A stretch of 64,000 nt of DNA, from contig CM037871.1 in the NCBI GenBank assembly GCA_021292105.1, positions 60,844,866 to 60,908,865 of the forward strand, written 5' to 3'. This document shows positions 43,476 through 52,679 of the stretch, piece by piece. The notes beneath the pieces are model-generated. The model saw only the letters and a list, made by a program, of their open reading frames with translations. It was not told the DNA's origin and did not search any database. The position numbers and the translations under genes are program-made. This DNA comes from Anadara kagoshimensis. Lineage: Eukaryota > Mollusca > Bivalvia > Arcoida > Arcidae. Positions within the stretch are counted from its first letter, which is position 1. Every line of letters begins with the position of its first letter.

Positions 43476-46400
43476 ACGAACCACTGGGCAGATTTCAACG
43501 AGACTTGGTCAGATGCATGTCTTGGTCGGTGCAATTCAAATTTGTTCGTGGTGTTGCCATGGCTACCATAACTAGGTCAAGGTGACCTAGGGGTGCAAAA
43601 ATCTTAAAAAATCTTCTTCTCCGAAAGTATTGATTAGAGAAAAAATCTGATGTGATATTTGGCTTCTCTAGGGTCTTTAGCCTATAGTTTGTTCATTTTG
43701 TGAAATTCGGACAAAAAATAGGTTACGCGTTTTTGCGTTTAATTTGAAAAAATCGTAAAATAGCTTCAAATTGTTATAACTTGACTATTTGGCCAGATAA
43801 TGACATGGGGTTTTCAGTTTTGACATCTTCTTGTTAGTATCTTCAAATTGAGGTCAAGGTCAATTGTGAAGGTCGTGACCTAATTTTTTTTACCTCTGAT
43901 TATAATTATTATCTCGAAAACTATAAACTTTTTGTATAGGCATGTATATTAGAATGTTGTAGGTATTGATACAACAATCATTTTGGTGTATAGAAAAAGG
44001 TCATGGGTTCAAAGGTCAAGGTCACAGATGTAAAACAATACCAAAATGGTTACTTATCTCGAAAACTATAAACTTTTTGTATAGGCATTTATATTAGAAT
44101 GTTGTAGGTATTGATACAACGATCATTTTGATATATAGAAAAAGGTCATGGGTTCAAAGGTCAAGGTCACAGATGCGAAACAATACGGAAATGTTTAATT
44201 ATCTCGAAAACTATAAACTTTTTGTATAGGCATGTATATTAGAATGCTGTAGGTATTGATACAACGATCATTTTGATGTACAGAAAGAGGTCATGGGTTC
44301 AAAGGTCAAGGTCACAGATGCGAAACAATACGGAAATGTTTAATTATCTCGAAAACTATAAACTTTTTGTATAGGCATGTATATTAGAATGTTGTAGGTA
44401 TTGATACAACGATCATTTTGATGTATAGAAAAAGGTCATGGGTTCAAAGGTCAAGGTCACAGATGCGAGACAATACCGAAATGGTTAATTATCTCGAAAA
44501 CTATAAACTTTTTGTATAGGCATGTATATTAGAATGTTGTAGGTATTGATACAACAATCATTTTGATGTATAGAAAAAGGTCATGGGTTCAAAGGTCAAG
44601 GTCACAGATGCGAATCAATACCGAAATGGTTAATTATCTCGAAAACTATAAACTTTTTGTATAGGCATGTATATTAGAATGTTGTAGGTATTGATACAAT
44701 GATCATTTTGACGTATAGAAAAAGGTCATGGGTTCAAAGGTCAAGGTCACAGATGCGAAAACAATACTGAAATGGTTAATTATCTTGAAAACTATAAAAG
44801 TTTTGTATAGGCATGTATATTAGAATGTTGTAGGTATTGATGCAATGATCATTTTGATGTAAAGAAAAAATTCATTGGGGTTTAGTATTTATGTTTTCTT
44901 TAAATCTATCAGCTAGCCATTAGTTATCAGGTGAGCGTATAAGGCCCATGGGCCTCTTGTTCTAGTTTAGTATCAGTGGTGGACCAGCAAAGGTTAGTTA
45001 TCACCATCACCCTCCTCTTCCCTTCTCCTTCCCCTCCTCCTTCCCCTTCCTCCTTCTTCTCCTTCCCCTCTCCTTCTCTTCTTCCCCCTCCTCCTTTATA
45101 GCTGGAGCGAGTGCCTTGTTGAGTATCAGTGGTGGACCAGCAAAGGTTAGTTATCATTGTTGTTGTCATCATTGTCCTGTTCTAAACTTTAATAAATACA
45201 TGTACCATCAAAATAATCATCAGTATCTTCATCATCATCATCATCATCATTATCATCATTGTTATTGATGTAAAAACTGTTCTCAATTTCCATGGGTACA
45301 AGTGTTTTGATGATAAAAAGTTGAAAACTCATTGTATTATAATAATTTCAGACTCATGGTGCTGTATTTTCATTATTGCTGTTATGACATTACTTTTATA
45401 ATGTCAAACTTGTGGTGCTATATTTTTATACCCCCTGCAAACTAGTTTGAGGGGGATATATAGGAATCACCATGTCTGTCTGTCTGTGTAAAAATTTTGT
45501 CCGGGTGTTGGCCAAGGTGTGTCATGACCTTGAACCAAGGTCATATCAGAAAGGTCAAGGTTGTGGGAAAAGTATGTTTGAAAATCATGTCCGGGGCGTA
45601 TCTCACAGCTGCTTTAGATGACTGACATAAAACTTCACATTGTTAATCTTCATGGTCCAAAGATGTGTCATGACCTTGAACCAAGGTTATATTGCATTAA
45701 CCCTTATAGATGATGGGAGCATGAGTATTTGGCTCTCAAGAGACAGTTCTAGATTGTTGCTGTTATAACATTTCTTATATAGTTTCAGACTTGTGTTGTT
45801 GTATTTTTTTATCGTTGTCATTATTAGGTTACTGTTATAATTTCAGACTCGTGGTGCTGTATTTTTATCGTTGCTGTTATTTTTTACTTTTATAATTTCA
45901 GACTCGTGGTGCTGTATTTTTTATCGTTGCTGTTATAACATTACTTTATTTGATCATGATGAGAGACTGGATCACCTATCAGATCATGAACGTATCCTTG
46001 ACATTTATTGCTGGGTCAAATCAGAGGCCAAAATATATGTAGTTAAATTTCCTTTACCATTATAAATTGATCTTTAAGGTAATTTCTTTTACAGAACCAC
46101 TATGGTAGCTCAGTTGGTAGAGTGCTTGCTCCATATGTGAAAGATTGTGGGTTTGAACCCCAGCCAGGGTTTGACCAAGATTTTGAAATAAGTAGTAAAT
46201 GTTCTTTCGCCAAGCAATCAGCATTTAGAAATAAAAGTCACAAGGTCCTTTGGAAGAGACCTTATAAACTAATGCTCCATGTCATGGCAGGCACACATTA
46301 AAAAACCCTCCCTGCACATTGCCCTGCAAAAGTATAAATTTCCTGCTACTTCGAATATAGCTGGTGATATCTCGATATAAATGAAATATTCCTGACTGGG

Positions 46401-49400
46401 ACATGAAACACCATTCAGGTAACCAATCTTAAAACAGATGTCCTTTGTCAAAATAGACATCACACAGAAAAATACTCTTCACTAGCCATTGTTATTACAT
46501 GAATATAAATTTTTGCTACTATGCTTATACATGTTGTATTGAAAATACTCTGGACTAGGATTGAAATGTGACAACTCAGTTCACTATACCTTTGTATATA
46601 TACTCTGTTTCCATGTAGAGAAAATAATCACAGACATAAAAACACAGTTCACTGACACTGCTGTGGAAATGAAATAAAGGTTGACAGTAGTAGTGTACCC
46701 TATGATAAACTCATTGTTTATAATTGTTCACATTTACATTAATTCCATCAGTGCATCAGAATCTGTCTCTCTCCATTCTTTCTTTGAGACACTCTCATAT
46801 TAAATAGATGAACCTTTAAATAAATGAATAAATAACAAATTATTTAATTTCAAATAACTGGACCCATTAGAACATACAATCAAAGAGAGATTAGTAGATT
46901 ACTCCATTTATTGTAAATGCAAAAATTTAGATTTTGCACATTTGAAGACTAATCAATTTCATAGATTTTTGCACCATATATCAGCATGTACATGATTGAT
47001 GTGCTTAATTTCCTTGACAGTTTAATCAGCTTCACATGGTAGTGATAAACATCATACTATATTTACACATCTGTTTTATCATGTTGTTAACTTTATTGGA
47101 TGGTCAGACCACAAGGTAAGTTTGTTCTAATCTCTGATTTTGAATGAGGATAACTTTAATGGATGTAAAACTAAAATTTCTTTATTTGTTATTTCTGGTG
47201 AAGCAGAACACCAAACTACAGTAAAACCTCGCCATTGTTTGTTCTGTTACATTTCATTATAAAGGGGTTTGTTCTGTTACACTTCATTATAAAGGGGTTT
47301 GTTCTGTTACATTTCATTATAAAGGGGTTTGTTCTCTTACACTTCATTATAAAGGGATTTGTTCTGTTACACTTCATTATAAAGGGGTTTGTTCTGTTAC
47401 ACTTCATTATAAAGGGGTTTGTTCTGTTACACTTCATTATAAAGGGGTTTGTTCTGTTACACTTCATTATAAAGGAGTTTGTTCTGTTACATTTCATTAT
47501 AAAGGGGTTTGTTCGGTTACACTTCATTATAAAGGGGTTTGTTCTGTTACACTTCATTATAAAGGGGTTTGTTCTGTTACACTTCATTATAAAGGGGTTT
47601 GTTCTGTTACACTTCATTATAAAGGGGTTTGTTCTGTTACACTTCATTATAAAGGGGTTTGTTCTGTTACACTTCATTATAAAGGGGTTTGTTCTGTTAC
47701 ACTTCATTATAAAAGGGTTGGTTCTGTTACATTTCATTTAAAGGGATTTGTTCTGTTACACTTCATTATAAAGGGGTTGGTTCTGTTACACTTCATTATA
47801 AAGGGGTTTGTTCTGTTACACTTCATTATAAAGGGGTTTGTTCTGTTACACTTCATTAGAAAGGGGTTTGTTCTGTTACACTTCATTATAAAGGGGTTTG
47901 TTCTGTTACACTTCATTATAAAGGGGTTTGTTCTGTTACACTTCATTATAAAGTTATAAAGGGGTTTGTTCTGTTACACTTCATTATAAAGGGGTTTGTT
48001 CTGTTACATTTCATTATAAAGGGGTTTGTTCTGTTACACTTCATTATAAAGGGGTTGGTTCTGTTACACTTCATTATAAAGGGGTTTGTTCTGTTACACT
48101 TCATTATAAAGGGGTTTGTTCTGTTACACTTCATTATAAAGGGGTTTGTTCTATTACACTTCATTAGAAAGGGGTTTGTTCTCATACACTTCATTATAAA
48201 GGGGTTTGTTCTGTTACACTTTATTATAAAGAGGTTTGTTCTGTTACACTTCATTATAAAGGAGTTTGTTCTGTTACACTTCATTAGAAAGGGGTGTGTT
48301 CTGTTACACTTCATTATAAAGGGGTTTGTTCTGTTACACTTCATTAGAAAGGGGTTTGGGGATATACAAAAAACTGAAGAAATAATTGTTTAGACTTCAA
48401 AATACACATGTACTGTGTTGATGTGTTGATAAGAATGATAAGTAATGTGTAAATTTTAAGGAGGGGACATTATAATGAGGCTTTATTGTACTTTTAGCTG
48501 GTGTGTGACACTGTTACTTTATTTATGATTTGACTAAGAATGCATTGATTTGCAACTTTTATTAATGCAAGCCCATTTTGCAGATTATTATTTTAAAATT
48601 TTTGTTGCATTACACATACTGTAATACTGGCACCAGACCAACACATGTCAACTCTAGCATGTCAACAAATGTAAAAAATCACCAAAAACCCTTTAAAATT
48701 GATGCTCAGTGTAATGGAAAATCCTCCATGCACATTGCCCTGATTGTACTGCAAAGTTAAAATTTTCTGTCATTTTACAAATAGCTGGTGATGTCTTGAT
48801 ATAAGTAAAATATTCTTGACCGGGACATAAAAACCCTATTTAATAAATCAATGCACAAAGTAGAATTTTTTATATGTAGCAAAATCAGACCCCAGTTTTA
48901 TGGGGATGTTAGATGCATTATTATATTCACTAATTTAGATAGATACTTATATTTTCATCCCTTTTTTATGTATATTCCATAGGGTGGTGTTGTCCTGTTA
49001 GCTATAACATTGTGTATAAAAGTTGGGTATGACAGTGCCGCTAAGAAGTTATGTGTGGATATCGGTGGTTCTAAGCGACTTCATGCTTTATCAACCATGT
49101 TACAGGGCATACTTCTATGTCCTTGGGCATTTTTTATATATGTTACCAAAGAGGTAGGTGTCTTTTATATAAATTAACAGTAGCCCATGGCTCCAAAAAA
49201 ATGAGTCTGGATCTCTAAATTTTACACATCTTATCTATTTATTATTATCACAACTTCATTTCTGAAGTGGCCTGGACCCCCAACTAAATAGTTAAGCTTC
49301 ATAATTTAAGACATTAAATGCCCATAAGTAAATTGTCAAACATTTATACCTTGTAGTTACTGGTCATTGTAGATAGTTCAAGCAACTTTTATTCGCGGCT

Positions 49401-52339
49401 ATTAACTTACTAGATTCTTAAAAATGTCTCAACTATAAACTTTTTTGATATAGACTATAACTGAATATTGGATGTAAAAAATACTGTTTACAGAAATAGG
49501 TTCACTACTATAAATTGTCACAATTATTTTGTCCTCTCAAAACATTTGAAAATTAACTGCACTTGAATAAAATTTGGTTTACAGGAATGAAACATGTATA
49601 AATTTAACATCTTTCAAATGGGAGATTTTAATCTGATTTGGTTTGTGCATATAAAATCTAACAGTTTTAATGACATTTCCTTAAAAAATGAATTTAGTTG
49701 AAATAGAATTTTAGTTCACTTGAGATTTCACTTGAGATTTCACTTGAGATTTGGCTTTCATATATTGCACTTTATATATATGTATAATACATGCATTGTA
49801 TTCTTATCTAAAACATTTCATTTGCATTTGAATAAGTTCTTGTCTACAGTTTTGCTGATTTTGCAGAGATTTTTTTCAAAGTTGTATAATGAAAATGCAC
49901 TTGTTTATTCAGTGTAAATGTGGAAAGAAATAGAATAGTTTACTTTATATAGGATTTAAGACAAAATGTTTACTAGAGTCTATAACATCAGTCTTTGTTG
50001 AAAATCACTTAATTTACATCTCTTTGTTTTTTTCAGACTGAAATAGAATCATGGCTGTATTTATTGTTTTGTTTTTTTTTCAGACTGAAATAGAATCATG
50101 GCTGTATTTATTGTTTTGTTTTTTTTTCAGACTGAGATAGAATCATGGCTTTATTTATTGTTTTGTTTTTTTCAGACTGAGATAGAATCGTGGCTGTATT
50201 TATTGTTTTGTTTTTTTCAGACTGAGATAGAATCATGGCTGTATTTATTGTTTTGTTTTTTTTTTCAGACTGAGATAGAATCATGGCTTTATTTATTGTT
50301 TTGTTTTTTTCAGACTGAGATAGAATCATGGCTGTATTTATTGTTTTGTTTTTTTTTTTCAGACTGAGATAGAATCATGGCTGTATTTATTGTTTTTTTT
50401 TTTTCAGACTGAGATAGAATCATGGCTGTATTTATTGTTTTGTTTTTTTCAGACTGAGATAGAATCATGGCTGTATTTATGTTTTGTTTTTTTTTCAGAC
50501 TGAGATAGAATCGTGGCTGTATTTATTGTTTTGTTTTTTTCAGACTGAGATAGAATCGTGGCTGTATTTATTGTTTTGTTTTTTTCAGACTGAGATAGAA
50601 TCATGGCTGTATTTATTGTTTTGTTTTTTTTTCAGACTGAGATAGAATCGTGGCTGTATTTATTGTTTTGTTTTTTTTCAGACTGAGATAGAATCGTGGC
50701 TGTATTTATTGTTTTGTTTTTTTTTTCAGACTGAGATAGAATCATGGCTGTATTTATTGTTTGTTTTTTTTTTTCAGACTGAGATAGAATCATGGCTTAT
50801 TTATTGTTTTGTTTTTTTCAGACTGAGATAGAATCATGGCTGTATTTATTGTTTTGTTTTTTTTTCAGACTGAGATAGAATCATGGCTGTATTTATTGTT
50901 TTGTTTTTTTTTCAGACTGAGATAGAATCATGGCTTTATTTATTGTTTTGTTTTTTTCAGACTGAGATAGAATCATGGCTGTATTTATTGTTTTGTTTTT
51001 TTTTTCAGACTGAGATAGAATCATGGTTGTATTTATTGTTTTGTTTTTTTTCAGACTGAGATAGAATCATGGCTGTATTTATTGTTTTGTTTTTTTTCAG
51101 ACTGAGATAGAATCATGGCTGTATTTATTGTTTTGTTTTTTTCAGACTGAGATAGAATCATGGCTGTATTTATTGTTTTGTTTTTTTTCAGACTGAGATA
51201 GAATCATGGCTGTATTTATTGTTTTGTTTTTTTTCAGACTGAGATAGAATCATGGCTGTATTTATTGTTTTGTTTTTTTCAGACTGAGATAGAATCATGG
51301 CTGTATTTATTGTTTTGTTTTTTTCAGACTGAGATAGAATCGTGGCTGTATTTATTGTTTTGTTTTTTTCAGACTGAGATAGAATCATGGTTGTATTTAT
51401 TGTTTTTTTTTTTTCAGACTGAGATAGAATCATGGCTGTATTTATTGTTTTGTTTTTTTTCAGACTGAGATAGAATCATGGCTGTATTTATTGTTTTTTT
51501 TTTTCAGACTGAGATAGAATCATGGCTGTATTTATTGTTTTGTTTTTTTTCAGACTGAGATAGAATCATGGCTGTATTTATTGTTTTGTTTTTTTTCAGA
51601 CTGAGATAGAATCGTGGCTGTATTTATTGTTTTGTTTTTTTTCAGACTGAGATAGAATCATGGTTGTATTTATTGTTTTGTTTTTTTTCAGACTGAGATA
51701 GAATCATGGCTGTATTTATTGTTTTGTTTTTTTTCAGACTGAGATAGAATCATGGCTGTATTTATTGTTTTGTTTTTTTTCAGACTGAGATAGAATCGTG
51801 GCTGTATTTATTGTTTTGTTTTTTCAGACTGAGATAGAATCATGGCTGTATTTATTGTTTTGTTTTTTTCAGACTGAGATAGAATCGTGGCTGTATTTAT
51901 TGTTTTGTTTTTTTTCAGACTGAGATAGAATCATGGCTGTATTTATTGTTTTGTTTTTTTCAGACTGAGATAGAATCGTGGCTGTATTTATTGTTTTGTT
52001 TTTTTCAGACTGAGATAGAATCATGGTTGTATTTATTGTTTGTTTTTTTCAGACTGAGATAGAATCATGGCTGTATTTATTGTTTCCATTGTGCCTTGTG
52101 ATATTTTTTATATTTGTGGTGGACTTTTATATAGAAGCAGTTGTTCTCAATCATTTACAACCACCAAAGACGGCTGTATGTGGCACGTATGCCGTGGCTA
52201 TTAGTGCTTTATTTCTGGGTATGACCTGGGATCATCCTCTCATGGCAAAGATTACGACTATGCATAAACTGAAGGAAATAATAACAGAAGATCATGTGTT
52301 ATCTGGGGGCGTGGTCTTTAGTTTAATGACATTTTTACG
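28042..52339 (+). CDS. SLC30A5: Zinc transporter ZnT5, N-terminal half (exons 1-9, runs off the window)
   Basis: ZnT5 is a cation-diffusion-facilitator zinc exporter of the early secretory pathway. It pairs with ZnT6 and supplies zinc to secreted enzymes such as alkaline phosphatase. It has an unusually long N-terminal block of extra membrane helices, and that block is what lies here. Nine exons give about 348 residues; phases agree at all junctions except inside exon 6. Matches to human ZnT5 include KFFRAVGLFLSYDLLK, FLQKPFSSGN, LLWLFGLTLCGPLR, FEHSDLVII, SGGPAKTRGAVFF, GWSDHKGGVVLL, CVDIGGSKRL and EDHVLSGGVV. The zinc-binding CDF domain lies beyond the right edge. Start 28042 is chosen because the length before the first helix fits the family. 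Exons 5, 6 and 9 are followed or preceded by tandem copies of their own splice-site regions. Confidence 0.93.
28426..30010. mobile_element. 1585-bp non-autonomous DNA element with perfect 30-bp inverted ends (SLC30A5 intron 1)
   Basis: The ends are caggtctgggatcagcccg... and its exact complement, identical over 30 bp, with weaker pairing continuing inward. ATCAT flanks both sides (28421-28425, 30011-30015), a 5-bp direct repeat; a 3-bp TCA reading is also possible, so the superfamily is open. The inside has a C run (28848-28862) and an (aat)n run (about 29068-29098) and no transposase. Perfect ends suggest recent insertion. Confidence 0.8.
30016..30770. other. SLC30A5: SLC30A5 intron 1, right part, nothing recognised
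   Basis: AT-rich intron sequence. No family or conserved motif was recognised. Confidence 0.45.
30771..30893 (+). CDS. SLC30A5: SLC30A5 exon 2 (residues 17-58)
   Basis: It encodes IIRYLVLLIGSKFFRAVGLF, then SYDLLKLIPVVLFLFIIKAG, the first two membrane helices. Acceptor TTTTCAG, donor GTAGGT. Confidence 0.92.
31351..31417 (+). CDS. SLC30A5: SLC30A5 exon 3 (residues 58-80)
   Basis: It encodes SSLPLIFLQKPFSSGNRLTK and NQ, matching human FQKPFSSGKTITKHQ; ends in phase 0 before GTAAAA. Confidence 0.93.
32384..32830 (+). pseudogene. Decayed hAT-type transposase fragment (ZNF862/C17orf113-like)
   Basis: The first frame reads MWKFLGASTPKAKQGPAEK and DGRPWLYDTQDGMKCADC, like the TTF/BED-type N-terminus of ZNF862-like proteins. 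In a different frame downstream come LDSVNKHDISESHKQAQAF and ANKSKSAQIIQSLTLA, also typical of that family. The frame is lost near 32580 and nothing of the catalytic core is seen. It lies in SLC30A5 intron 3. The preceding 31418-32380 shows nothing clear apart from an acctgccaaccctcccgat stretch of mollusc-repeat type. Confidence 0.6.
33358..34748 (-). mobile_element. Helitron-like element, family B, minus copy (SLC30A5 intron 3)
   Basis: It starts with the hairpin agctcacctgagccaaaggc, duplicated once over about 72 bp (33358-33430), and has about five ~145-bp core units with gttcaaaggtcaaggtca. It ends ggctcatggacctcttgtt. Structure and ends mirror the copy at 22003-23408. From 34749 to 35310 only AT-rich intron and a SINE-tail-like bit at 35110 are seen. 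Confidence 0.7.
35311..35396 (+). CDS. SLC30A5: SLC30A5 exon 4 (residues 81-109)
   Basis: It encodes WFRVTRHAFFGGIINLLWLF and GLTLCGPL, one membrane helix; 86 nt, phase 2, donor GTAAGG. Confidence 0.94.
36013..36097 (+). CDS. SLC30A5: SLC30A5 exon 5 (residues 109-137), founder of the array
   Basis: It encodes TILLFEHSDLVIIAGASALF and SISGGPAK; 85 nt, phase 0 at the end, donor GTTAGT. The internal bases gattatagcag already look like a 3' splice site, and the 41 nt after them are what was amplified downstream. Confidence 0.94.
36098..43102 (+). repeat. Exon-derived tandem array: ~65 pseudo-exons with splice sites at both ends
   Basis: Units of about 95-125 bp run head to tail. Each has ttagttatcatcatcaccc, a C/T-rich tract of variable length, ttatagcag, 41 nt of exon 5 (gagcaagtgcc ... 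gaccagcaaag) and gttagt. So each unit carries a strong-looking 3' splice site, a 41-nt exon copy and the same donor as exon 5. I counted about 65 complete copies by eye. The exon part is nearly invariant while the pyrimidine tract varies in length. Open frames on both strands come from the repeat and are not genes. Confidence 0.95.
43103..43346 (+). mobile_element. Family C element inserted in an array unit
   Basis: It starts ttataccccccgctt with a hairpin to gtggggggtata and ends near gagcggggggtatt. It interrupts the array unit after gtgccttgtt and is directly followed by a family B element. Confidence 0.6.
43347..44961 (-). mobile_element. Helitron-like element, family B, long minus copy
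   Basis: It starts ttttagctcacctgagcc, has a (gtcgtt)n stretch at about 43400-43440, then about seven ~145-bp units containing ggttcaaaggtcaaggtcac, and ends catgggcctcttgtt. The units here are more alike than in the other two copies, which suggests recent homogenisation. The broken array unit resumes at 44965 with tttagtatcagtgg. Confidence 0.75.
44965..45165 (+). repeat. Right-hand remainder of the exon 5 array
   Basis: The split unit resumes at 44965, and one further unit (41-nt copy at about 45106-45146) follows, with small changes such as gagcgag and ttgagtatc. An (atc)n run lies at about 45225-45260. Confidence 0.85.
45352..45901 (+). repeat. Tandem copies of the exon 6 acceptor region (5 including the exon)
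   Basis: Copies of ataatttcag followed by actcgtggtgctgtattt start at 45352, 45408 (AG lost), 45789, 45847 and 45902 (the exon). Unit length is about 55-60 bp; the second unit is split by a family C element. From 45352 and 45789 the frame closes quickly; from 45847 it stays open to the exon 6 donor. Confidence 0.88.
45430..45756 (+). mobile_element. Family C element inside the exon 6 acceptor array
   Basis: It starts ataccccctgcaaactag with a hairpin to gtttgagggggatat, followed by a gtctgtctgtctg stretch. The array sequence resumes with ttgctgttataac. Confidence 0.6.
45902..45991 (+). CDS. SLC30A5: SLC30A5 exon 6 (residues 138-168), one base short of frame
   Basis: From the last acceptor the exon reads TRGAVFFIVAVITLL and then loses frame; one base further on, FDHDERLDHLSDHE follows, as in the family. 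The exon is 90 nt where 91 are needed to meet exon 7. The missing base lies in acattactttatttgat, at about 45950. A duplicated acceptor at 45846 would instead give 145 nt in open frame. The donor, cGTATCC, is weak. Confidence 0.75.
46097..46417 (+). mobile_element. tRNA-derived SINE-like element (SLC30A5 intron 6)
   Basis: The head reads ggtagctcagttggtagag (box A) and gggtttgaaccccag (box B); the anticodon arm does not fold properly, so it is not a working tRNA. The tail, tgatatctcgatataaatg ... gggacatgaaacaccatt, recurs at 48640-48840. The rest of this intron (46418-47029) shows nothing clear. Confidence 0.65.
47030..47115 (+). CDS. SLC30A5: SLC30A5 exon 7 (residues 168-196)
   Basis: It encodes SHGSDKHHTIFTHLFYHVVN and FIGWSDHK, matching human HMLYTAIAFLGVADHK. 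The acceptor is TTTAATCAG; the closer TTGACAG ten bases upstream would bring in a stop. Confidence 0.88.
47219..48488. mobile_element. pogo-like MITE hosting a minisatellite (SLC30A5 intron 7)
   Basis: The left end cagtaaaacctcgcc and right end gaggctttattg are inverted relatives, each flanked by TA (47217-47218, 48489-48490). CAGTAAAACCTC ends are like pogo/Tigger elements. Almost the whole inside is the 30-bp minisatellite. Confidence 0.6.
47236..48357. repeat. 30-bp minisatellite, ~37 copies
   Basis: The unit is ggggtttgttctgttac plus acttcattataaa, with few differences. The 30-bp length keeps a frame open on both strands, giving repeated ten-residue peptides with no sign of a gene. The unit resembles the right end of the surrounding MITE. 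Confidence 0.95.
48640..48840 (+). mobile_element. Decayed SINE-like tail
   Basis: tccatgcacattgccctg and agctggtgatgtcttgatat match the body and tail of the SINE at 46097-46417. The tRNA head is missing. Confidence 0.5.
48983..49153 (+). CDS. SLC30A5: SLC30A5 exon 8 (residues 197-253)
   Basis: It encodes GGVVLLAITLCIKVGYDSAA, LCVDIGGSKRLHALSTM and LLCPWAFFIYVTKE; 57 codons, phase 0 at both ends, donor GTAGGT. Confidence 0.95.
49154..50026. other. SLC30A5: SLC30A5 intron 8, left part, nothing recognised
   Basis: AT-rich intron sequence with a small triplication, cacttgagattt, at about 49717-49752. Confidence 0.5.
50037..52052 (+). repeat. Tandem array of the exon 9 acceptor: 44 extra copies
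   Basis: Each ~46-bp unit is the first 30 nt of exon 9 (actgagatagaatcatgg ... tttattg), then ttttg, a run of 7-12 T and cag. I counted 45 cag-actga junctions by eye including the true exon at 52053. Variation is mostly in T-run length and a few substitutions (atcatgg/atcgtgg). Units of 45 bp keep frame and others shift it, so translated repeats of TEIESWLYLLFCFFQ appear only in patches. Confidence 0.95.
52053..52339 (+). CDS. SLC30A5: SLC30A5 exon 9 (residues 254-349)
   Basis: It encodes TEIESWLYLLFPLCLVIFFI through EDHVLSGGVVFSLMTFLR; 287 nt, phase 2, donor GTGAGT. Only this last of 45 acceptors continues into the full exon. Confidence 0.94.
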
Positions 52340-52679
52340 GTGAGTTTTCCTTAATTACATTTTAAATTGTTGTATCTTGTCATCTGTCTTTCTTATAGGT
52401 TAAAGTAGCTTGTAGATTCTGAACGGAACGTGTAAGTTACAACAGAGTAACATGTATTTAAGCATTTAACTTTAAGATATGGGAATTATGGTTGTGTAAC
52501 TGCAGTAGCTATTTCAAGGACAAGTGCGTTATGATTCTGGAATAGCTATAGCAGTTTATATGACCATAATTATCATATCCTTATATTACCAATCACACTG
52601 CTCCAAAATCAGATGATTTCCAAACTTTTGAAAAATTTAAATTCCCACCTTCTACAACTGTGTTATGACATTGATTACT

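Noticed and set aside
46097-46170. tRNA gene
   Set aside because: Box A and box B are present, but the anticodon region is too long and does not fold, and a SINE tail follows. The same applies to 10592, 24118 and 24243.
47011-47030. ttccttgacag as the exon 7 acceptor
   Set aside because: It would place TAA directly after the junction; tttaatcag ten bases downstream keeps the frame and the human alignment.
47236-48357. CRISPR-like regular repeats
   Set aside because: The repeats are contiguous with no unique spacers, and the host is a eukaryote; this is a minisatellite.
47216-48393. Long repetitive frames with MKCNRTNPFI or VLLHFIIKGF units
   Set aside because: The 30-bp unit is a multiple of three, so frames stay open by arithmetic on both strands. 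No gene structure is present.
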